The translations under genes and the position numbers were made by a program. From positions 49,113,137 through 49,177,136 of the forward strand of contig CAMTDV010000017.1 in the NCBI GenBank assembly GCA_947069175.1: a stretch of DNA of 64,000 nucleotides, read 5' to 3'. Under the pieces are notes generated by a model. It was not told the DNA's origin. It saw nothing but the letters and a program-made list of their open reading frames with translations, and ran no database searches. Of this stretch, positions 11,449 through 21,993 are shown piece by piece. The stretch is from Scalesia atractyloides (taxonomy: Eukaryota; Streptophyta; Magnoliopsida; Asterales; Asteraceae). Positions within the stretch are counted from its first letter, which is position 1. Every line of letters begins with the position of its first letter.

Positions 11449-12779
11449 TAGAGATGAGTATATGATCCAATTAGTGAGACTACCAATAACTAACCTAAAC
11501 ATATCTACTTTTCTTAATTTGTAGTCGTTTTCTTGATCAAATTACCTTTTATTTACCACAATCAAATTACTTGATTTGAAGTCGATTTCTAAAGAAACAC
11601 CAAGTCTAATTCCACAGGATTTATCCTTGAGGGAGTAGTCTCATCAAATAATGGTTAATCCTTAATCTTTTTTCGACAATGAATCCATAGCAATCTGCAA
11701 AACAAACTATTGTGAGACTCGTTACAAGGAGGAGAGGTTGGGGGTTCTCCTTGTAACCACCATCCGGCGTGAGAATAAGTATCGTTTAAAAAGATAGAAA
11801 CGGGTGTGTGTTCAGAGTGTGAGAGTGAGAGAGCCGATCCTTAAACCTGTGGTTGAAATCTGGTATTTATAGCCAAAAAGTGTGGAAGAAGGAGATGGGC
11901 CAATGGGCCTTGGGCCGGACGCCTCCAGCAAGGAATATCCAATTTGTCTCCTCTGATACGACCGTTAGTGTTTGCAAGGTATGGAGACGCTAGCGCATGG
12001 TGATTGGAGCTACGTAGCCTGGCTGTTGTCCTTGCTGTCGAGACTGTCACTGCTAGCTATGAGTGGAGATCATGGAGCAGTGAATGTCATAACCTGATTG
12101 GTTCCACGTGGTTAGAGTCTGGCGCAAGGTGATTGGTTACAGCTCCTGCCACCTGTACTATTTGTACTTGTATTAGTTGTCACCGTGCTGGGTGCGTTGT
12201 GAAGGGCTCGCGCGTCCGTTTATTGACCATCAGGAAATATTCTGCTAAGTTTTGGTATGGCCCTTTGCGGGCACGTGTTGTGACTCCTTGCGAAGGGTTT
12301 GGGACCAATACTCCTTCAAGTCCCCCCAGTCCAATGTTGCTCCCATGCACGAAGTGAAAGTGGGTGGAGCTTTGGACTAGATGAGTGGTGTTGTGGTTCT
12401 CAATGTTGTCTTATTCTCTGGTCATTTGTGGTGATGTGCGTGCTATCTATCTTCTGGTGCTAGATGCACAAAAAGTTGCTTCCTTGGAGGAACAGGTGAT
12501 GAAAAGTTGTAGTGCACAAATATTGAAAGTTTTGAAATTTGAAAAGAGCATGTTCTGAGGATAAGATTTGGTGAAAAAAGTAAGGCTAATGTGACTGCTG
12601 ACACTGTGCAAGGGATGTTGTCACAGTGTCAGTGTCGTTTTTTCTTCCGTGTGTCAAGCGCGTGACAGCTACGCGTGTGTGGGAACCTATGTTCCATTTT
12701 TCCGCCTAACGTGTCGTCTTCTGATTGGGCCTGCGCCACAAGTGGAGTGCATGGTTACCCATCGAATAAATGCGATGGG
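11449..12779. other. Non-coding stretch with a - strand TATA box
   Basis: No convincing gene is seen. GGCTATAAATACC on the - strand (11861-11874) is a good TATA box, followed leftward by a CT/CACT-rich leader-like stretch to about 11780. Around 11724-11757 inverted copies of TTACAAGGA and TCCTTGTAA form a hairpin arm. With the + strand TATA at 12780 the region looks like a divergent promoter, or the remains of an LTR; I cannot tell which. Confidence 0.35.
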
Positions 12780-12787
12780 TATAAATA
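12780..12787 (+). promoter_or_regulatory. TATA box of the transposon-domain pseudogene
   Basis: TATAAATA set in GGGTATAAATAGCCC. It is followed by an uninterrupted CT- and AT-rich leader of about 120 bases to the ATG at 12910, a typical plant promoter and leader spacing. Confidence 0.6.
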
Positions 12788-12909
12788 GCCCATTAGGGCA
12801 AAGAATGCAACACTTTCCATCGTCAATTCATTTCTCATCTTCTCTTAATCTTCAACATCTTCAAAGCTGTTCTTATAGATTTACTGATCTTTGTGTTATA
12901 TTATTTATC

Positions 12910-14690
12910 ATGTCGACCTCGTCACAACACGAAGACTTCGCCCCTGAAGTAGAGAAGGTTTCTGGTGTATTGCCGCCGTTGAAGTGGAATGAGGTCACTT
13001 TTGACCATGTCATGAATAGTCTGCAATTCTCGGAGATGTTGGGTGCTACATACCCATCTGACGGTCAGACCGCTGCCGATGCTCCTGCCGACTTTATTAC
13101 ATTGTTTGTAGACTTCTTTTTTGACAGAAACTTTCTTTTTCTGGTCACCAAGTTCTTCGTCGATCTTTTGGGCTACTATCGCTTACACATTTCCCATCTA
13201 AGTCCTATGGAAGGGTACTGATAAAACACTTCGAGTTTTGCTGTCGTTCTCAAGGTGTAGAACCGACAATAGATCGGTTCCGGGTCTTCTACCAGTTGCA
13301 CTGCAACTTGGGTTTCTATTCCTTTGTTCAACGGTCCATGGCGAAGAAGATCTTGCCGGTACCCCCCAAGAGCTACCACGATTGTAAGAGCAAGTTCTTC
13401 TACATCAGGGCTAGGGTCATCCCAGTGGCCATGGTTTTTTCTAGGGATGGAGGATATTAAAGCCGAGAAGATATCCATTCCCACAAGAAAGGCATGGTAC
13501 ACCGGCCTGCATGCCCCTCTCGCTAGGTTGTTAAGCGAGAATATGTTAGTAGCTGCGCTGCGATAATGAGTCTCCAGTAGGATGCCAAGAGCAAATATTA
13601 TTCCGTATATCAAGAAGGCAAAACTGGTAAGTATGCTTGTATTCCGATCTTGCTTTTTTACGCGCAAGGTACTTATTTGTTGCCTTTGTGTAGAAGAATC
13701 CCTATATGAAGCTACTTTTAGACACCCGAATGGGCGGATGAGTTCCAAGTTGTTGGGCCCTTGTGAGCTATCTTAGGTGGAGCAGATCAAAGGCAACTTT
13801 GAGTTGCCATGCGCAGAGGCGTTTATACTGGCCCTACTGAAGGTGAAGGTGCGCGCACGCTCAACCATATGCCTTGTCCGGTTGTGACTCCTGCTGGGGA
13901 TGCCGACAACGAATAAGGTGACCTTTCGGAAGGCACCAGTAATCCGGAAAAAAAGCCAATTTACAATCATTGATATCAAAGATATCACATGTATGTGCAT
14001 TCTTCCCTTTTTTCCTTACTTGTCTTTAACACTTCATATGTGACCTGATTATTGTATTGGTTATGACGAGTCCGACCCAACCGCATATCAAGATTGTGCA
14101 TCCTAAGACTCCAAGGCCCAGTGCAACGTACCCTCTGCTGCTAACCCCTCCTGTAGCCCAAGCGGCAAGTCAATCATCTGAGGGAGGCGTGCGTGGTATC
14201 TGAAGAACAAGCAAAGTCTATTGAAGATGTTGAGAGCATTGCGCATGAGGTGGGCAAGGAAAACCACCATGTGGAGGTTGAACATGTCAAAATTACTGGA
14301 TCAGTTGAAGCGCCGGATACTGGTGTTCCGGAGAAAGAGTCTGAAGTTGTGAAGGAGGTTGCTGGTGAAGATGTCGTTGTTGCGCACAATGAAACTATCC
14401 GCGACTCTTCTGAGATTAATGTCGAAGGTGCTGGAATTGGCCCTTCTAGTCATGGTGGTAATGAAACCCAAAACGGACGAGCTGAACATGCGCCTCTCCG
14501 CCCGAATGAGACTTCAAGGGATTACTATTATTGCAGCTATGGGAGTCATCGCGCTGATGCCGTGCATACACCGGTTTGGAAAGTTATACAAGGAGATACC
14601 TTCAGCAACTGGAAGGTCTGTCGCGAATGGTTCAAGGGCGAGTTCTCTCCCGCGGAAGTTGTCACAAGAAACAAATTTTCAGGTTAATAC
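12910..14690 (+). pseudogene. Broken plant 'putative gypsy-type transposon' domain protein (PF04195-like)
   Basis: The ATG at 12910 opens a protein whose first ~100 residues include LPPLKWNEVTFDHVM, YPSDGQTAADAP, ITLFVDFF and YYRLHISHLSPM, the recurring layout of the plant transposon-associated domain. The frame breaks near 13217. The same protein continues in another frame (RSQGVEPTIDRFRVFYQL, KKILPVPPKSYHDCKSKFF) and breaks again near 13450. A stop follows MLVAALR near 13565. An intron-like GTAAGT occurs at about 13628. After more stops, a tail (14193-14687) keeps HTPVWKVIQGDTFSNWKVC, also typical of these proteins. Such proteins accompany large plant LTR elements; their role is not established. 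A host origin cannot be excluded, but several frameshifts make it a pseudogene. Confidence 0.65.
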
Positions 14691-14694
14691 GTAA

Positions 14695-15854
14695 AACCTA
14701 ATCACTATTTATTTAACGAATTTCATGCATTTTAGGCTTAATTAAGTGGTAAATGAGTCTATGAAGTCTAGCAAATCCGAGGAAATGCATGGGTTATTGC
14801 ATTTCGCATCGTCAGTATCGTCTTATCGTGTATGGATAAAAGTCCGTCTTACGAAACGTTGGTGGTTATCCGGTAAACGTTTTTGTGTCGTAATTGTTCC
14901 AATATGCCAAGAACATTAAGTTGATGGCATTACTATGTGTTTAGTGTGAAAAATAGATAAAAACATAATATGGATATTATGGTATCGCATTTCCGTTTAT
15001 TATCGCGAATACGTTAATTTCATTAAAAATTAACCATCTTACAAGTAATTTTCACCGGACGAACTCTAAAGTATAATCAGTAACCGACATTGGTTAGTGT
15101 TTGGTATGTTAGGGGATAAATATATCATATGGATGATTATATAATAAATCCCGGTTTTTATTTCACGAACTTCCGTTAGACGAGTAATTAGCCAAAACAA
15201 TGACCATGTGACACCAAATCACAAATTTAACCATGTCTAGTAAACTAGTTAGTAATGATTAGTGAACTAATGCCTAGTTAGGGTCGTCTTCCTAATTAGC
15301 CTAGTCACTAAAATATCTATAACTTTTATCCTTACAAGTATCCAAATTTTCAACAAATTCAACAAACCAAATCTCCACCCCATACCCATAAAAATTCGGC
15401 CATGAGGAGTGTCCCACTACCACCATTGAGTTTGAATTTAGTATAAGATTGCAAGTCTGGTAACTTTGACTTATGGATGAAAGTTGTAAAGTGTGAAAGA
15501 CATAAGACCACTATCACCTTATCATTTCTATCAATCTTAAAAAAAAACACCCTCTTGTTCTCTCTCTACCTCTCACACACACATACACCATATCAGTTTT
15601 CTTTCAAACTTTCCTTCAAGAACAAGAAGATTCATGGAGTTCTAAGGTGATCCAAGGTCTCTACAAGGAAGAAGGAGCTTACTAGGAGCCATTTGCACTT
15701 CACCTCAAGCTTTCTATCATCATTAGCCTTGTTCTTCCCAAGACTAGTTCTAGTAGTAAGAATATTCACTTCCTCTTAAAATATTCATATAGATTATAAA
15801 TATGTTGTAAGTGTGATTCACAGAAAGAGACGTTAACTCATGATCTTCTAGAAA
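14695..15854. other. Non-coding, possibly degraded LTR sequence
   Basis: No ORF with a recognisable domain. The stretch at 15540-15740 (CTCTCTCTACCTCTCAC, followed by a leader-like region) resembles the start of the transcribed part of gypsy LTRs in this window, but no matching second copy, TSD or primer site is visible here. Treated as unclassified repeat-derived DNA. Confidence 0.3.
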
Positions 15855-15864
15855 TAAAGAAACC

Positions 15865-16239
15865 GAGTTAAATGCCATTTTAGTCCATGTGGTTGGGTCA
15901 TTTTATCAGTTTAGTCCAAAGGTTTTATTTTTAACCTGTGGGTCCAAAAAGGTTTCACCGTTGCCATTTTAGTCCAATGGGTTAACTTCATCTATTATTT
16001 CTGTTAACGAGAAGGGCAATTTGGTCATTTTATATTTAATTCTATAAACTAGAAGGGTAATCCGGCCATATAAAATGACCGAATTGCATTTCTCGTTAAC
16101 AAAAATAATGAATGAAGTTATCCCAGTGGACTAAAATGGTAATAGTGAAACTTTTTTGGGGTCACAGGTTAAAAATGAAACCTTTGGACTAAACAGGCAA
16201 AATGACCCAAACCATAGGGACTAAAATTATCTTTAACTC
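15865..16239. mobile_element. Fold-back MITE (Mutator-like) with a 10-bp target duplication
   Basis: The two halves are long inverted repeats: the left tip GAGTTAAATGCCATTTTAGT mirrors the right tip ACTAAAATTATCTTTAACTC. The exact 10-bp duplication TAAAGAAACC occurs at 15855-15864 and 16240-16249. The length is 375 bases with no coding. The end motif matches that of the 1-1232 element, so they probably used a related transposase. Confidence 0.9.
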
Positions 16240-16249
16240 TAAAGAAACC

Positions 16250-17084
16250 CTTGTGTAAAATGGAAGTTCTTAAAATCATATACATATGTATGTATGGCCG
16301 TAGGTATGTGGGTGTGTGTATATAGTTTTTTTTTGTTATTTTAGTGTGGTAAAACACTTGTATCTTGAAAGTTGTTAGTTGATGAACTTTGTATAAAAAT
16401 GATCTTGATACAAGCGCTTACACTAAAAATATAGTTTTAAAAAGTCACGTGAAGCATGGGATTGGATGTTGTTTTTAATGATGTTGCTTTAAGTTAAAAG
16501 ACTATAATATAAGTTGTGTATTTTAGTAGTAAACTTGGTGTTTAAAAGGTGAAGGAAGATCTTGTGTGATTAAGAGATGATTTGTTAGGTTTAAATTATA
16601 TTAGCGAAAATATAACTAAAATGGTAATTTTTGGTGAAATAAAGTGTATGAAATGTCTTATAACAACTGTTGATAAGATGTGATTATACAAATTATAAGG
16701 ATATGTTAATACTTGGTTAGGATGGTTAAGTGTGATTATGAGGTGATTAGCTTTAACATGTGATAAGTGACAGTAAAATTGTGCTTGGAAGTATGATTAG
16801 CAAAAATGACATGTTGTTATCTTAAAATAAGTTTGAATATATTTTAAACTCGGTTTTAACATGTTAAGTGCATAAGTTGAAGTATGGGATTTAACATGGG
16901 TTAATGGTGATTTTGTATGTTAAACATATGTGTTAACATAAAAGGCACCGAAACTTATGATTTTGTGACTTGATGATCAAGTTACGATCCTCAAGAATTA
17001 AGATAAAAATAAGGATTTCAACACAAGACTTGGAAAGATTCTAGTAAAAGTTGTTGTGTAGAATAAATTCAGTTTTTGCTAATA
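16250..17084. other. AT-rich stretch with nothing recognisable
   Basis: No ORF, RNA gene, terminal repeat or strong promoter signal was found on either strand. It ends in a short (TA)n run at 17081-17094. Confidence 0.4.
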
Positions 17085-17209
17085 TATATATATAAATGGG
17101 ATCCGGAGAAAACGTTTGGAAGTGTGAAAACGGTGAGAACGGATCCTGGCCCAACACGTGGCAGGGGCGCTAAATGATATACGGGGGGCACGATTGTCAA
17201 TGTCTACCC

Positions 17210-17299
17210 CGGTTAAATAGATGGCGTTTTAACTCAGTTCAACCTTCAATCAATCGGTTAAATAGATGACGTTGTAACTCAGTTCACCCTTCAATCAAT
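17210..17299. repeat. Tandem duplication, 2 x 45 bp
   Basis: Units 17210-17254 and 17255-17299 both read CGGTTAAATAGATG, then TAACTCAGTTCA and CTTCAATCAAT, with four differences. They follow a sequence rich in GGATCCGG and GTGAGAACGG words (17098-17148) that looks like the end of a small DNA element abutting (TA)n. Confidence 0.8.
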
Positions 17300-18344
17300 A
17301 TTAGGCGTACGTTATCAGTATCTTCAACTTATAGTTTTTGTAATTTGGCGTTATTGGGAACTTGGCATTTTACATATTGCAGAAAAAAATTGTATAACAA
17401 ACTATAGAAAAAAAAATTAAAAATCTCAATCTAGTGTCTCTTCCAAATCCTCACCAGTCTCTTTCTTCTTTTGAAACTACAAGAACCGTCAGAAATATAT
17501 ATGGCGTTTTGTGGTTGTTTGGAGATATAGATGGACGCGCGTGTGGGCGGATGTTATTTGCTCACAATCTTCTTTATCATCCCGGAGTCGGTCTCCTTCT
17601 TCCCATTCAAATATTCATCAAGAAAAAAGCACACAAAATGGCATATCGCTGTCATCTGTCTCTCTTTCTTGAAGATCTGTCCATCTTATTCAGTAAAAGC
17701 TTATTGAGTTATCTCTCTCATCTAAGAATACATTCAACAAAACTTCATTGTTTGCCATATTTGATTCTTTTAACCTTTTTGGCGTTTTAGAGTGAGTGGT
17801 ATTTAGGAAACATGATGTTTCTTTTTTTTTTTGGTGTGATCAACGGAATGTGCTGAGACGTTTCTCTTTATAGTACATATTTGGCGCCTAGTTTGGGCTG
17901 GATATTATTATAATTAATGCATTTAATAAGTATCTGTCGTTTCAGGTTTCCTGTTTTTGTTCAGCTTTATCTGTTAAGTCTGTAACACATCCCATCTTTC
18001 AAGATGGGCATTTTATATTTAATGGCGTTTTCGATACATAAATATGATATAATACAACAACTAAAACTCACAAAAACAACCTAGGAAAAATATCTTTTAT
18101 TTTTTTGGCGTCTTGTATTTTAGTGGCTGTTTTATATTTTTAATGGCGTTTTTACGTAAGAATCTATGTCTTGGCGCCAGAAACAATAGCAGGATGCAGA
18201 ATTATATATGTCTTTTTGATGTAGGGTGTAGACTTATAACGTATCATGTAATTATGGCGTTTAGAAAATAAAAAGAAGTTGATTCTCTGTGCCATGGTGT
18301 GTTTTGATGTAGGGTGCAGCCGTAATGTAATAATTGTTAGTAAT
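17300..18344. other. Non-coding stretch with recurrent GGCGTTTT/GGCGCC words
   Basis: The word TGGCGTTTT or a close form recurs about ten times on one strand (for example near 17345, 17503, 17779, 18024, 18107, 18145 and 18255), with TTGGCGCC near 17882 and 18173. The 118-codon ORF at 17434-17790 has no recognisable feature and is probably chance. GATGTAGGGTG occurs twice (18218, 18307). Confidence 0.4.
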
Positions 18345-19653
18345 TGATCGGAGTGTCGCACTCCTGTCAAAGATAATATTTATAGTCCCAAATTACCCTT
18401 AACAATGCGTTAGTGGTAATAAGGGGTCGAACCACGTATAGTCTGTGGTTTGCGATCGGATATGATTGATTTAAACAAATGTGTCACTTTTATGAAGCTT
18501 GCTACGAAAATAATTGATTTGTTCGGTTGTTTGAAAAGGATGTCGGACTGAACCGACAAGTTTGGTTTGATTACTTAGCTACTGAACTTTAAACAATTGC
18601 AGAAAAACTTAATTAACGATTGTAAACAATGATGAAAAAACAAGGTTCACACCCGGTTCGACAATTGAAGGTCCTAGGGTTACTACACGTTTTACTTGGT
18701 TTAAATGAATTAGTTCATTAACGGTTTAGAATCACAAAGCTTAGGTGCCAATTGCTATCAACGTTATAGACAACGGACCACAATGCAATTCGTTGCTTTG
18801 GACAAGTGAAACCTATCAAAAGACGAGGCATAAATACGCATATTCATTTCACGAAGTCAAATTTCATAACTCACTCGACAATTCACAAATACAATACAAA
18901 CGTAAGACAATTATCAATTGATTAAATGCAATTCAAATTGTCACAAACCAAATGTTTAAACAAATAATAAACCCTAGAAATCCTTACAAAAGTCTACACC
19001 GGAGTGAAACCTCCGGGACTTAGCCGCTCATGGTGAACGGAACACGATCAACAATGGATTGAAGCTTGAACTTGGACATCTTGAAGCCTTGAATGATGGT
19101 GATGATGGATTAGGGTTAGGATTGAGTGATTTGATGACTCAGGATGATTGGGATGGATGGGAATGGTGATAGATGATGTAGTTGATGATCTTGGCTCCAA
19201 GAAGGGTATTCAAACTCCCAGAACTCGTAACTCCTAGAAAAAGGTCGAAACCATGTTTTTAACTCGTCCCCCAAAACCAACAAACCCAAAATATGCGATG
19301 CAACAATGGAAGGCCCGTTGGCGACGGCCTGTGCTACTCCTGGAATTCTCCGACGCAATATCCTACTGTCTACGCACTTTTTGGCCGACGGAGGAACACA
19401 CGGGGCGTCGCCGACGGCCCATTTTGGCATCGGCGACGGTGCCCAGAAATCCACATTCCTGTTTCGTCCGTTTCTTGGTTCCGGTTGATCCAGTTCACGT
19501 CCCGGTGCTTCATTTAGCTCTCGATTAGCTCCTTAAACTCCATAAGACCTGCAAAACACAAACCTCATTAAAAGTAGGCTATCTGTGATTAAAAGTCACA
19601 TAAAAACATGAACTTAAACCATAACGAACATCGGTTTTCGACCACGTATCACA
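18345..19653 (-). repeat. 3' LTR of the Athila element
   Basis: It starts (plus reading) TGATCGGAGTGTCGC and ends CCACGTATCACA, that is TGTGATACG...CCGATCA on the - strand. It is closely similar to 42286-43586, with the first 1.2 kb aligning throughout; the right copy carries an extra ~50-60 bases of GGTGGTGATG-type sequence near 43035-43110. The adjacent GTAAT (18340-18344) is the likely left half of the target duplication; the other half is outside the window. The short ORFs inside have no known domain. Confidence 0.88.
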
Positions 19654-19664
19654 TCCCCACACTT
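19654..19664 (-). promoter_or_regulatory. Polypurine tract of the Athila element
   Basis: On the - strand CAAGTGTGGGGA directly precedes the LTR start TGTGATACG. This is where plus-strand DNA synthesis would start. Two more AAGTGTGGGGAT-type copies lie upstream at about 21293 and 21375. Confidence 0.7.
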
Positions 19665-20265
19665 GTCTTTTGCTTGCCCTCAAGCAAATCTGTTTTTTAC
19701 TTTCACATGGGTCTAACAAGAAACACACTTCCCATCCTTGAGACGTAAGCTAAGGTCTAATGTCATACCCGGTTCAATTTGTTTACAATTTTCAACACGT
19801 TTAGCAATAATTGATTAATCAACAAAAAATGGTTATCCAAGATTAACCCGCCCGTGAAACTCACAAGTTATGCATATCCCTCACAATGTTCACTCTACTC
19901 GGTTTACAAATTGGCTAACTTTAATGATGTATTAGCACTTTTAAAAGTAATCACTCAAAACCGAATAGAACACGTACACGCATAAGCTTGCAACTCAATC
20001 ATTCTCCATCACCGATCACAAATGCCAAGCACAAGTCAAAAGGACTTTAAAGGGTTGTAATGGGGCTAGGTTAGAGGTATGGAATAAGATATTTGAAAGT
20101 GGCTAAGGTGATGAAAATTCAATTTTTATTACAACAAACTACACTAGACTGACTAAACAAAAGTTGATACTTATAGGCAAAAGGGTTCGTCTTTATTTAA
20201 CAACTAACACACATCTTTTTGTGTTTTTCTTCACGATTTTTCTCTTAATTTTCTGAATTTTTGAT

Positions 20266-20277
<12 letters not shown>

Positions 20278-20333
<56 letters not shown>

Positions 20334-20708
20334 AGAGGATCATGAGAAAACTAGAAAACTAACTAAAAAAACAAAAAAAAAAGCATAAAAAAACAATTTT
20401 TTTTACAATTTTTATTTATAAAAAATCGTTGAATTTTATGAATAAAAAAACTTTTTTTCAAAAAAAAAAAGAAAAACTTGTACTGCACATGTGCACTATA
20501 TGTGTACTACACATGTGCATTATATGTTTATGTTGAACATGTGCATTATATGTTTTTTTTATTTTTTTTAAAAAGTTTTTCTTTATATAATATAATTAGC
20601 GAATTTTAATAAAAAATCAAAAAATAAAAAATAAAAAAATTTGATATGTTTTTTTTGGCTTTTTAGTTAGTTTTTTGGTTTTCTTATTTAAACTAGTTTT
20701 CTCATAAT

Positions 20709-20755
<47 letters not shown>
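20278..20755. mobile_element. Fold-back element inserted in a (TA)n microsatellite
   Basis: A (TA)n run occupies 20278-20330 and another 20712-20755. Between them an AT-rich unit starts with GATCATGAGAAAACTAG and ends with its near-complement CTAGTTTTCTCATAATC, giving inverted termini. The centre has three copies of a (T/G)(A/C)ACATGTGCA word (20486-20551), each largely self-complementary. The paired TA runs suggest a TA-targeting MITE, or a large palindrome extruded within one microsatellite. Confidence 0.65.
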
Positions 20756-20758
<3 letters not shown>

Positions 20759-21292
20759 AAACAACTTTTCAAACAACTAAATCTAAAGTCAAATTTTCAT
20801 CACACGGGTTAAAAGAGGTTTAATGGTCAATGGCTAGATTGGGTGATCAAACGAAATGTTTAGGCTCAAAGTTGGCTACTAGGGGATAAATTTCAGGTAA
20901 GGGTAAACAAATGGTGTAAAAGGATACCTAATGCCTTAATCGTTCTTGTGCTTGTATTATGTCGATGGTCTCAAATGTATCAAAAGATGCAAGTTCTACG
21001 ATACATGACTAATGGTCCACTCAAACAAAGAAAAATATATATCTATGATGCGTAAAAGTGGCTCAAAACCTCACGTATAAAGGGTATGGTATGCGATATG
21101 CATAAATTACAAGTTTCGTAGGCGGATTATTCCCAAATAACCACCTGCTCAATACCCGACATGCTATTAACTTGAACTTTGACCATGACAAAAGACCAAA
21201 TGGGTTATGCCATCCCTCGTCAACTTAGTTACTTGTGCTTTTAGATCGCTTCAAACCAAGATATTTTTGGAAAAAAATTTAAATTTTCCCCA

Positions 21293-21412
21293 TCCCCACA
21301 CTTGAGGTCAACATTATCCTCAATGTGTAGTGTTTAAATGAACGGGTTAAAATCGAAAAACTTTTACTCCCTCCATCCCCACACTTGAGGTCAACATTGT
21401 CCTCAATGTGTG
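21293..21412. repeat. Duplicated PPT-like motif in the Athila 3' region
   Basis: CATCCCCACACTTGAGGTCA followed by ACATT(A/G)TCCTCAATGTGT occurs at about 21290-21330 and again at about 21375-21410. Both include the CCCCACACTTG core that forms the true polypurine tract at the LTR border. ACATTGTCCTCAATGTGT is itself nearly palindromic. Confidence 0.7.
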
Positions 21413-21993
21413 AAAATAGAGCTTTTAAACGCCCAAGGGATGTGACACGACCAATTTCCCCAAAATTTCACCCTGGAGAACAAAAATACAAAATACATTC
21501 ACTTATTAAAACTAAGAATCAAAGATAAAAAGAAACATATGCACATGGTTTTTAGCTTGTTCCTTGTATGCTCTTCATTCTTCAATAAAAGTGGTCGTCT
21601 CACGAACATGATATACATACAAATCTCAACCCTTGTGTAGAAGCATGCTTCTCACAACCATTAAAATTGTTAGTTACCTAGTTATACCATTTTTATAGAA
21701 CATTACCAAACCATACGCTACTTTACTTTGATTTCCTGGAAAAATATGTTACAACAACAACACACCTAACTCACTTTCGTAGGAATCACGGTTACATTTA
21801 GCTTACGCAACAAGCCTTTTTAATCCTCCCGATAGCTCGGGAGGACGACTAGGTCTCGTGAGGGTTATATAGAGAACACACCCACAACGTTCATTTATCT
21901 AAGAAAGCAATAAAAACTATCTACTACTAAAATTTAAAAGAACTAAGTACTAATAAAAGAAAATATACAACAACAAGAAGACACATACCTCGC

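Larger units (their letters stand above)
19665..21993. other. Athila 3' untranslated region
   Basis: No coding sequence. It holds the AT-microsatellite fold-back element (20278-20755) and two copies of a PPT-like repeat (21293-21412). The rest shows no recognisable feature. Confidence 0.6.

Noticed and set aside
17434..17790. 118-codon ORF
   Set aside because: No recognisable motif, uneven composition, and it overlaps the GGCGTTTT-word region; likely chance.
19116..19528. ORFs in the Athila LTRs (also 43231-43547)
   Set aside because: Open on several frames at once because of the GC-rich repeats; the two LTR copies differ by indels that change the frames.
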